Assembly: GCA_035487295.1 (NCBI GenBank)
Contig: DATHMH010000043.1
Span: 210,200 to 274,199, forward strand
DNA from: QIAW01 sp035487295
Lineage (GTDB): Bacteria > Acidobacteriota > Terriglobia > Terriglobales > Acidobacteriaceae
Direction of reading: 5' to 3'
Length of the DNA: 64,000 nt
This document shows positions 1 to 7,142 of the stretch, piece by piece (position 1 is the stretch's first letter; each line of letters opens with the position of its first letter). The position numbers and the translations under genes were made by a program. The notes below the pieces were generated by a model that was not told the DNA's origin, did no database searches, and was given only the letters and a program-made list of their open reading frames with translations.

Positions 1-455
1 TCGCCAAAGAGGTCCTGGTTTCGAAGATCGAAAAACACATAGGGCCGCCCGCGCCCGCAGGGACGAAAATTCTAGTGGTAGAGGATGAAGCCGCAACCCT
101 GGGCGTCCTGGAGCAGATGCTGCGTTCCGTCGGATACGATCCTGTACTGGCAACCAACGGCAAACAGGCGGTGGAAAAACTTTCCCAGTCTCCTGTGCGG
201 GCCGTTCTCCTGGATTTGATCATGCCGGAGATGAACGGCTTTGAAGTCATACAAAGGGTAAAAGAAAATGCCGCCTGGGCGGCAATTCCCATCTTTGTGC
301 TGACCGCCAAAGATTTGAACTATCAGGAAATCGAGCTGCTGACCGAGCAGACCCATGCCTTTTTTAGAAAAGGTGTCCCCTGGAAAGAAAGCCTGCTGGC
401 GGAAGTCCGCAAGGCTGTGACTGCGGGCAACAAGACACCTTCGGGTGCGGCATGA
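1..455 (+). CDS. C-terminal receiver domain of a multi-domain response regulator/hybrid kinase (partial, 5' end outside window)
   Basis: The reading frame is open from the first bases of the window. The residues before the visible receiver (AKEVLVSKIEKHIG, then a Pro/Ala linker) look like the end of another receiver-type domain, so this is probably the last module of a longer hybrid protein. The visible receiver has the acidic pair (VVEDE), the phospho-acceptor Asp in AVLLDLIMP, the Thr of FVLTAKD and the Lys of FFRKGV, so it should be phosphorylatable. The stop codon overlaps the ATG of the next response regulator (ATGA), which indicates translational coupling. Its kinase partner cannot be seen. 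Confidence 0.8.
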   Translation, partial: AKEVLVSKIEKHIGPPAPAGTKILVVEDEAATLGVLEQMLRSVGYDPVLATNGKQAVEKLSQSPVRAVLLDLIMPEMNGFEVIQRVKENAAWAAIPIFVLTAKDLNYQEIELLTEQTHAFFRKGVPWKESLLAEVRKAVTAGNKTPSGAA

Positions 456-820
456 AACGCATTCTGGTTGTGGAAGATGATGCTGCTCTGCGCGAGATGA
501 TTCACGACACTCTCGAGGTGCTTGGATATGAAGTGGACCTCGCCGAAAATGGAGAGCAGGTTTTGCCGCGGCTTGCCGGGAACCTTCCCGATCTGGTCCT
601 GCTCGATATCCAGATCCCGGTTTTCGACGGCTTCTCGGTACTGAAGCGGATTCGCCAGACCCCGCAACTCGCAGCTCTCAAAGTTGTGGCGCTGTCGGCG
701 TTCGCCATGCGCGGTGACGACCAGAAAGCGCTGGCCGCTGGTTTCGATGCTTACCTGACCAAGCCTATTGCCATCGCCGATCTCCGCAAAAAAGTTCAAC
801 AGATGCTGAACGATTCGTAA
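452..820 (+). CDS. single-domain response regulator (CheY-like)
   Basis: A 122-residue stand-alone receiver with no output domain. It has the acidic pocket E8-D9-D10, phospho-acceptor D52 (LVLLDIQIP), the Ser of VVALSAF and the Lys of YLTKPI, so all five signature positions are present. It overlaps the preceding multi-domain protein by four bases (ATGA), so the two are co-translated. It probably accepts phosphate from the hybrid kinase to which the upstream fragment belongs. Proteins of this kind usually act by protein-protein contact or as phosphorelay intermediates. The downstream target is not visible. Confidence 0.9.
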   Translation: MKRILVVEDDAALREMIHDTLEVLGYEVDLAENGEQVLPRLAGNLPDLVLLDIQIPVFDGFSVLKRIRQTPQLAALKVVALSAFAMRGDDQKALAAGFDAYLTKPIAIADLRKKVQQMLNDS

Positions 821-853
821 GCCGCAGCCGAAAATCTGGAGAGATTCTTCAGC

Positions 854-1537
854 CTACGACAAGTAACTGGTAATAAACTCCCGGATAAATTGTTTATCCT
901 TGGGGGCGATATTTGTAAACTGGATTCCCGTGCGCCCGCTCTTCTCATCCACCCAGACGACCGTGCCCGGCAGGCTGCTGGTTGAAGTTTGCGCAGGCAG
1001 GCGCAATACCAGCAACAACGTCGTTCCCGGAGCGCCCAGGTCGCCGGCTTCAATCAGCATGCCTCCCTCGCTGATGTTGACGGTTGTGCCCTTCACAACT
1101 TTGGCCCCAATCTCGCACCTGGCGTCGGTCTCAAATGGGATCCGAATGTAGCGCCGCTGGTTGTCAAACATGATGCCGCGGGCAATTTTGAACAGCTTCG
1201 CCAGTTTGGCCCGGTCAATGGGCTTTTGCAGAAAGAAGGTGCCTCCCACGGCAAAGGCCTGCGCCATGACCTTGGGATCGTCGTTTCCAGTAACAACAAT
1301 GATCGGCGTGGAACGGTTGGAGGGAGACTGCCGGATTTTGCCGGCCAGTTGAAGACCGTTGAGTTTGGGCATTTGCAGATCAAGGAAAATGCCGTCGAAT
1401 CTCTCACGGTCCACCAGCCCCGCAGCCTCCTGGCTATCGTTCAAAGTGCGGACTTCGGCCTCAAAACTCGCCAGCACCTGGGCCATCAACTCAAGCATTA
1501 ACGGATCGTCTTCCACAACAAGTATCTTCAGCGGCAT
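854..1537 (-). CDS. response regulator with C-terminal PilZ domain (REC-PilZ)
   Basis: 227 residues. Residues 1-120 are a receiver with E9-D10-D11, phospho-acceptor D53 (IFLDLQMP), the Thr of VVTGND and the Lys of FLQKPI. Residues 122-225 are a PilZ domain with both c-di-GMP-binding signatures: RRYIR (RxxxR) and NISEGG (NxSxxG). The protein therefore likely joins a phosphorylation input to cyclic-di-GMP binding in the cytoplasm, and may control motility, adhesion or exopolysaccharide. It is convergent with the receiver gene at 452-820, with about 30 bp between the stops. No kinase gene is adjacent on this strand. Confidence 0.9.
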   Translation of the reverse strand: MPLKILVVEDDPLMLELMAQVLASFEAEVRTLNDSQEAAGLVDRERFDGIFLDLQMPKLNGLQLAGKIRQSPSNRSTPIIVVTGNDDPKVMAQAFAVGGTFFLQKPIDRAKLAKLFKIARGIMFDNQRRYIRIPFETDARCEIGAKVVKGTTVNISEGGMLIEAGDLGAPGTTLLLVLRLPAQTSTSSLPGTVVWVDEKSGRTGIQFTNIAPKDKQFIREFITSYLS

Positions 1538-1625
1538 ATGGGCGTTCCTGATTGTAGCGCCTAAAGCGAAGCCAGCAAAGGATTACAGTCTTCCGCCGGT
1601 GGCTCAATTTGGAATTATTAGAGCT

Positions 1626-1747
1626 TGTTTCAAAAATAGGGTTATGTCAGGGCTCGAATTTTATCCGAGCCGCAACCCTCCCTGCAAATGCCTGGCTTCA
1701 GCCCTGAGGCCGTCCTTCCATCAGTCCACGAAGCTATTTTTGAAACA
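1626..1747. mobile_element. MITE-like element with 14-bp perfect terminal inverted repeats
   Basis: TGTTTCAAAAATAG (1626-1639) is repeated in perfect inverted orientation as CTATTTTTGAAACA (1734-1747). The 122-bp element has no coding capacity. Internally it carries a small hairpin (GGCTCG/CGAGCC) and a GGCTTCAGCCCTGAGGCC motif. It lies in the 440-bp gap between the REC-PilZ gene and the small ORF at 1981. The size and perfect ends fit a non-autonomous transposable or MITE-type repeat. No clear target-site duplication was identified. Confidence 0.5.
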
Positions 1748-1980
1748 CGCCGTAGAAACAAGACTTCACAGTCTTGCTTCTTCCATAGCGCATCTCTTTT
1801 AATATTATCCTGACTTCAACGCTTGCGGCGGCGGCACAATCGTCGCCGTTTTATGTAACGCTTCCCATTTTCTCTGCACCATTTCCTATATAGACCCGCG
1901 CCGCGGGAACAACATCAGGCTGATTGCGGGCCAGCACGAATGGCGCTGCGCTTCGGCAGCTAAAATACAAGGGAGACCAG

Positions 1981-2208
1981 ATGTCAGACAAGAGCGGGAA
2001 AAATAACCGCGGAGAAAACGCGAGAGTTACAAATCCAGAAAAGCTTGCACCTGGAGAATATTTTGTGCGCCTGGGTCTGGCCAATCCGTACGCAAAGCGC
2101 AAGCACGATGCCGCCAGCGAAAACCTTGCGCCTGAAACAGGCCCCGCTTTCTCCTGCAGAAGCAAACCGCGCCTGGCAAGATTGGCCCGGCTGCTGCCGT
2201 TTCTGTAG
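1981..2208 (+). CDS. small hypothetical protein (75 aa)
   Basis: Not recognised. The ATG at 1981 is preceded by GGGAGACCAG, a plausible ribosome-binding site, and this decides the start over the in-frame upstream ATG at 1924. The product is hydrophilic and basic, rich in Lys, Arg and Asn, with a GEYFVRLGLANPYAKRK segment and an Arg/Leu-rich tail. It has no membrane segment or signal peptide. An ORF of similar size exists on the other strand (1851-2237), but it lacks a comparable RBS. It could be a real lineage-specific small protein or chance coding. Confidence 0.35.
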   Translation: MSDKSGKNNRGENARVTNPEKLAPGEYFVRLGLANPYAKRKHDAASENLAPETGPAFSCRSKPRLARLARLLPFL

Positions 2209-2283
2209 GCGAGGCGGCGCCGGTCAGTCTCAGTCATAACCTCAATTAGGACCCTCCCCAGGCGACCGCAGACAAGTTATTGC

Positions 2284-2313
2284 AAAAAAAAGCCCCGCAC
2301 GGATGCGGGGCTT
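2284..2313 (-). terminator. Rho-independent terminator of the giant secreted protein gene
   Basis: AAGCCCCGCA (2290-2299) pairs perfectly with TGCGGGGCTT (2304-2313) around a 4-nt loop. On the minus strand it is followed by a run of eight T (2291-2284 region). It lies about 20 bp past the stop codon at 2335. Confidence 0.9.
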
Positions 2314-2334
2314 AAGTTCAGGGTGTTTTTGCGC

Positions 2335-5300
2335 TTATTGCCGGAAGGGCTTGAAGCGCACTTTGATGGTATCGCTTGCCGTATTGTTTGCGGGATTCGA
2401 GTCGTTGGTGTTGCTGGACTCAGCAGCAATTCCCGTCAGGGTGCGTACATCACTGAAAAGCGGCCGCATATCGACGGTGAATACTGCATTTGCACCTGCG
2501 GCAAGCACCGGGATGTCGCACTGGATTGCATTGCCATTAGGAGTGCAGCTATCTCCGCCCGGTGCAGTTACGTTGTCGAGTTCAATCGGACCGGCAACGG
2601 TGCTCAGGTTAAGCGCGACATGGGCCGGATTGGTGGCATCGTGATTGGTCACCGTTATTGTGAATCTTATCTTGCCCCCAATCGCGATGACCGGGTTATT
2701 AGGCGAGTGCGTGACTACAACCCCGATATCAGCCGTCAAGGTCGCGGTGCCGTTTACCACTTGCGTTACAACGTTTGAGGTGCTGCCGGTAAAGTTCGAA
2801 CTTCCGCCATATACGGCTGTGATCGAGTGGCTGCCGATAGCGAGAGCATTGGTGGTGAAAGTTGCGGTTCCGGCCGAAAGCACGTTGGTTCCCAGGGTTG
2901 TGCTTCCATCTTTGAAGGTTACTGTGCCCGTGGGCGTGCCCGCTCCAGGTGGAACCGCTGTCACGGTAGCGGTGAATGTAACTGACTGGCTGAAGTTCGA
3001 AGGGTTGACGCTTGAAACCAATGCAGTCGTGGCGCCGGCCTGGTTGACTGTTTGAGTTGGCAGAGATCCGGTGCTGGCTGAAAACCCACTGTTGGGGAGG
3101 TAAACCGCGCTAATGTTATGCGTGCCTGCACCCAGTGTCGCCGTCGTGAGCGCGGCGGTACCGCTGCTCAAAGTGACCGGTGCGCCCAAGTTGTTCGTTC
3201 CATCCTGGAATTGCACGCTCCCGGTGGGCGTTCCCGCGCCGCCCACCTGGCTCACATTTGCCGTAAAGGTGACAGACTGGCCAAAGATCGAAGGATTCAG
3301 TGAAGATAACACCGCTGTCGCCGTGGGAAGCGGTGCCGTCGCGATTTCCCAGAGTCCGCGGCCGTGGGTGGCGACGCGCAGCACGCGGTTCGGACTTTGG
3401 ATGGCAATATCGAAGCACGCAACCCGTGGAAGGCCCGTGCCATAAGGGTTCCAGCTTGCGCCGCCATTGCTGGAGTAATACACGCCAATATCGGTGGCCG
3501 CATATAAGGCACTGGAGCTGAGAGGATCAACCACGATGGAATTGACCGGAACGTCGGGGATGCCGCTTCCCGATGCCGTCCACGTGGGAGGGGCGCCGTT
3601 GAGGTTGGTGGTCTTCCACACATGCTGGCCGGCTGTCAGGCCATAGTTATCCAGGGTTACATAAGCCGTATTCTTGTTGTTGGGGTCAATCATTGCGCGC
3701 GCAACATACGCTCTTGGAATGGAACCCGTGATCTCGGTCAACGTTGATGAGCCGGTGGTGGTGGCAAACACCTGGCCGTCTGCAAGACCTGCGATACGGT
3801 AATTGTCATCCTGTGGCGAGATGGCGATGCTGCTGATGGGAACCCCGTTCACAATCGGCGCCTGGCTGACCACGGTATTGTTATTTCCTGAATCGATCGA
3901 GCGATACAGGCGATCGGTGCCGAAGTAAACGGTATTCGGGGTTCCTGGACCTCGCGCCAGCGGCGCATAGAACAAAACTGTATCAGAGCACGTAATCCCA
4001 TTCGCAGGGGCGCCGCTGCAGCCGGAAAACCCCCAATTGCCCTCCGTGGCATTGGCCACGCCCGTCACCATCGCGTAGCCGAGGAGTGGCTGTAACGCAT
4101 TCGATGAGTTTAAGTTGAAGTAAGTGTGGTACATAGTGACATTGGTCGTATCGGGAGCATTCTGGTCAATCAGCGAATAGCCGCCGTCGCCGAAATCGGC
4201 GCGGAACCAGCTTGCATCCGGCTTCCTGAATTCTGTGCCGTTGTCCTGGGTGCCGCCAATCATGAATTCGCGGTCCGAGGGATGCAGCGCCAGGCTTTGA
4301 AATTGCGTGGCCTTGAACCCGGCCGTGTTACGGCTGGTCCAGGTGTTGCCCCCGTCGGCCGAGCGCCATATGCCTCCATCGTTGCCTTCGTACATGACCG
4401 TAAAATCAGAGGGAGCATAGACAATCGCATGGGTGTCGGCGTGCAACGTGGCATTGGGCGTGGTGAATGAACTGCCGTTATTGATAGTTTTCTTCAGGCT
4501 TGAAACTCCTGGATTCGCGCTTCCCGCCGCGCCCCCCAGGAAGAATGTGTTCGCATCATCCGGTTTAATGGTGACTGGCGCATCGTAAAAGCACTGTCCG
4601 CCGCAATATCCGCTAGCGGCGGGAATGGGTGTGCTCCAGCTAACGCCGCCGTCAGTGGATTCTCGCACCGTGCCATTGGACTCGTCTGTTCCCAACAATG
4701 CAGTCACAACCGAACCCACTTTGTTGATGTCTAATTTTCCATTGATGATTGTGCCGGAAATGGAGAGTCTGTTGGTAAAAGTTACCGTCGTGGGGTCTGA
4801 CGCCATAGCGTTGGTTGTGCGGTATACGCCGCCATCGCCCTTGCCGGTCGTGTCAATTACATAGGCCAGCATGTTGTTAGTATTACCCGGCTCAAAAACG
4901 ATATCGCTGATGAGAGTATTGCCGTTGGGGCCAGGGCCCGTTACTCCTCCCAAACGTGCAAATGTGACGGTGTTGGCCGCAGCCAAGGCATTCATAGAAC
5001 GATAGATGCCACGCGAAGGCAGTGGAACATGAACGGTACTAGCTAAGCCGCTAAATCCACTGGCAGAGGCCACAAAAATGTTGTTGGCGTTGGCCGGGTC
5101 TACAAGAATCTTGCTGATCGAACGTCCGGTAAGGATGTCGTTGCTTGAGCCATCCAGGTTCAGAGGCCCAGTTACCACGGGTGACGTATCGGCGTTATCA
5201 ATCCTGTAAACGCCAACCCCGAAAAAGCTGTCCAGTGCCAGGTTGGCCTCGCCGGTTCCCACAAAAACCGTCGAAGGCTGCGACGGGGCGATAGCAATGG

Positions 5301-6003
5301 CGCCGATGGAAAGAGACAGTGCGCCGTCCAGCAAAGGTGTCCAGGTTGCGCCGCCATCCAGGGAACGAAACACTCCGCCCCCGGCTGCGCCCACATAAAT
5401 AATGTTGGGATTCGTAGGATGCACCGCAATCGCCGAGACCCGTCCGCTGACCGCGACCTCGGTAGGCGAGGTCTGCCCGTTAGGAATGGGAGAAGGGCCA
5501 AGCTCGATCCATGTTGTAGCACTCGGCGGCGCAAACGGAGCAATGCCTCCACCCGCCCCCGGCACAGCTGCCGATTCGCCTCGTATCCCATAGATCTGCC
5601 GCTCCTGCCGCTCCATGTTTCGGATCGCATTCATGCGTAGCTTGGGATCGGGAGGGTTCTTCAGATCAATTCCGCGGATGCGGGCAATATATGCCTCTCG
5701 CAACCTGAGATAGGTCCCCCGATCGATCTTCCCGCCAAGCGTCGCAGGCATATCGGGATCGTCACTTTCATCTTCCTGCACCGTCGTTTGCGTACTAGCC
5801 GGCGTCGCAGATGCCTTCTCACCGGCTCGCTGCCGGTTTGCCTGCGAGCCCTTCGACGCGCTCTTGTTACCCGAGCCCGAGACCGAAGAAGCGCTTTGCG
5901 GCACGGCAGGCAATGCAAAAAGAAAAAGGCTAAGGATGAGAAAACGAATGAGTTGGGAAAAGCGTATTTTGCGCGAATACCGCGCAACTGGGAAACCGTA
6001 CAT
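2335..6003 (-). CDS. giant secreted protein: BNR/sortilin-type beta-propeller repeats plus Ig-like domains
   Basis: About 1222 residues. I start at the ATG at 6003 because GGAGG lies 6 nt upstream and the product then opens with a classical signal peptide (basic KIRF, hydrophobic LILSLFLFALPAVPQSA). Residues roughly 170-850 contain repeated BNR/sortilin-like blades (GVFRSLDGGATW, GIWRSADGGNTW, GVYYSSNGGASW), which suggests a beta-propeller as in VPS10/exo-alpha-sialidase-like proteins. Two tandem bacterial Ig-like domains follow (each GTPTGSVQF / GTPTGTVTF, then ISAVY / ITAVYGG). A final DUF11-like beta domain (FTITVTNHDA) ends the protein. It is probably exported or cell-surface associated. 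No catalytic residues could be assigned, so enzymatic activity is unknown. A strong terminator follows. Confidence 0.85.
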   Translation of the reverse strand: MYGFPVARYSRKIRFSQLIRFLILSLFLFALPAVPQSASSVSGSGNKSASKGSQANRQRAGEKASATPASTQTTVQEDESDDPDMPATLGGKIDRGTYLRLREAYIARIRGIDLKNPPDPKLRMNAIRNMERQERQIYGIRGESAAVPGAGGGIAPFAPPSATTWIELGPSPIPNGQTSPTEVAVSGRVSAIAVHPTNPNIIYVGAAGGGVFRSLDGGATWTPLLDGALSLSIGAIAIAPSQPSTVFVGTGEANLALDSFFGVGVYRIDNADTSPVVTGPLNLDGSSNDILTGRSISKILVDPANANNIFVASASGFSGLASTVHVPLPSRGIYRSMNALAAANTVTFARLGGVTGPGPNGNTLISDIVFEPGNTNNMLAYVIDTTGKGDGGVYRTTNAMASDPTTVTFTNRLSISGTIINGKLDINKVGSVVTALLGTDESNGTVRESTDGGVSWSTPIPAASGYCGGQCFYDAPVTIKPDDANTFFLGGAAGSANPGVSSLKKTINNGSSFTTPNATLHADTHAIVYAPSDFTVMYEGNDGGIWRSADGGNTWTSRNTAGFKATQFQSLALHPSDREFMIGGTQDNGTEFRKPDASWFRADFGDGGYSLIDQNAPDTTNVTMYHTYFNLNSSNALQPLLGYAMVTGVANATEGNWGFSGCSGAPANGITCSDTVLFYAPLARGPGTPNTVYFGTDRLYRSIDSGNNNTVVSQAPIVNGVPISSIAISPQDDNYRIAGLADGQVFATTTGSSTLTEITGSIPRAYVARAMIDPNNKNTAYVTLDNYGLTAGQHVWKTTNLNGAPPTWTASGSGIPDVPVNSIVVDPLSSSALYAATDIGVYYSSNGGASWNPYGTGLPRVACFDIAIQSPNRVLRVATHGRGLWEIATAPLPTATAVLSSLNPSIFGQSVTFTANVSQVGGAGTPTGSVQFQDGTNNLGAPVTLSSGTAALTTATLGAGTHNISAVYLPNSGFSASTGSLPTQTVNQAGATTALVSSVNPSNFSQSVTFTATVTAVPPGAGTPTGTVTFKDGSTTLGTNVLSAGTATFTTNALAIGSHSITAVYGGSSNFTGSTSNVVTQVVNGTATLTADIGVVVTHSPNNPVIAIGGKIRFTITVTNHDATNPAHVALNLSTVAGPIELDNVTAPGGDSCTPNGNAIQCDIPVLAAGANAVFTVDMRPLFSDVRTLTGIAAESSNTNDSNPANNTASDTIKVRFKPFRQ

Positions 6004-6162
6004 GCAGTCCTCCGGACGCCCGATATTCGACCTGCTTTGTGTCGTGAGCGTGAGTGGTTTAAGGGAGTTGGTATTCACATTGAAATTCAGAGTGGCGGGA
6101 AAGTCAAGATTACCGAAGGAACAACAATTGGGCAGTTTGACAAGCAGGTTTTTCTAGCCGGG

Positions 6163-6441
6163 TTAGGCGTCCGTGGTCGCGTATTGAATCAGCCGTGCAC
6201 ACTTCTCTTGTTGTGTAGGTTCGGCGTCGAGACCTCCTACCCATCCTTCAAGGAAGTCACGCGCAATGAACACTTCCAGGAAATATTTCAGCCCAAGGGT
6301 TTGAGCTTCGGTTGGCAGACCTCCGGTATCCGGCTCGGGCGCGATTATCGCTTGAGACTCCGCTGTCCAAGGCTCGGCGGCATATATCGTGCTACCTTCT
6401 TCAAAAGAGCCTAAATCGCGGATTGCTTCAAGTAGAGTCAT
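6163..6441 (-). CDS. small conserved-looking protein, possibly DUF7716/immunity-like
   Basis: 92 residues from the ATG at 6441, preceded by GGGGAAAAA. An in-frame ATG at 6465 is an alternative start. The product is acidic and has no signal peptide: MTLLEAIRDLGSFEEGS, then AAEPWTAESQAI and GLKYFLEVFIARDFLEGW. From memory this resembles the DUF7716 group of small proteins of unknown function, which I could not verify. It overlaps the end of the upstream disrupted ORF by 14 bp, so the pair was once translationally coupled. The pair layout (secreted product, small cytosolic partner) would fit an effector/immunity relic, but that is inference only. Confidence 0.6.
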   Translation of the reverse strand: MTLLEAIRDLGSFEEGSTIYAAEPWTAESQAIIAPEPDTGGLPTEAQTLGLKYFLEVFIARDFLEGWVGGLDAEPTQQEKCARLIQYATTDA

Positions 6442-6676
6442 TTTTTCCCCAGATAGCATAGCCACCTAGACCATCGGGATGCAATATGTCCCAGAGAGTG
6501 CTTCCGGACGTGTACTGCGCGCACGGCAACCAGTTGTAACACTCCCGGGGTTTCCGCATGATGCCAAGTCCAACCAGCAGGCGAATTGCGAGGAGCAAGT
6601 CAGGGGAGCTTGAAGACTGCGCTTGGGCCAATGAACAAACAAGAACAAATACGAGGCGCTATTTTAGTATCTTCAT
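6428..6676 (-). pseudogene. small secreted-protein gene interrupted by an amber codon at codon 6
   Basis: The ATG at 6676 is preceded by AGGA at proper spacing and reads MKILK, then TAG (6661-6659). The same frame then continues as RLVFVLVCSLAQAQ followed by SSSSPDLLLAIRLLVGLG, and ends at 6428. The part after the stop is a near-perfect signal-peptide core with an A-Q-A cleavage site, so ignoring the stop gives an ordinary 80-residue exported protein with two Cys. Either the gene is freshly inactivated, the base is a sequencing error, or translation restarts at the TTG at 6631, which would lose the signal peptide. The mature part is not recognised. Confidence 0.6.
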
Positions 6677-7142
6677 GTGAATCCTGTAAGCCAATCAGAG
6701 TATCTTGACATCAAAAACAGAAAAATCTTCTTGTTCCCAAAAAAATGCGGAAACTCTTGCCCATACACAACTGTATGACAGAAAACTGAAAAAACTTTCA
6801 TGTGATATCAACTCTTGAAAGTTGAGGCCATGATCCTAAAGATTGGTCCAAGGCTGCACCTGGAACGCCCTGGCGGCTATTTTTTGCAAAACTGAGCGCT
6901 GTCCAGTGCGAACCAAGAGCGAGGGCGCAGTGGCTTTACCGCGAAAGCTCTTGGAGATGTAAGGCTGGGCTCTTGGTTAAGCGCTGTCCCGCGTCGACCC
7001 AAAAGCGAGGATGGATAACAACCAAACCGTCCTCGCCTGCGGAAAACTTGCCATGACACTACTTCCGCCCTCCGGTTTTCGCCTTCTATGTATGGGGAGG
7101 GGCAGGCCAAAGTCACTACTTTTTCACTCGATCTGTGTTTCA
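6677..7142. other. 466-bp intergenic region with imperfect direct repeats
   Basis: No convincing gene. The first 150 bp are A+T-rich. A roughly 30-bp motif beginning AGCGCTGTCC and ending AGCGAGG occurs twice, at 6895-6924 and 6980-7010, as an imperfect direct repeat. Between the copies CCAAGAGC (6912-6919) and GCTCTTGG (6969-6976) form an inverted repeat. The second copy ends about 130 bp before the VWFA-related gene. This could be a regulatory region or a repeat relic. Confidence 0.4.

Noticed and set aside
7092..7142. Longer starts of the VWFA-related protein (7011, 7092)
   Set aside because: They put about 45 extra residues ahead of a good signal peptide.
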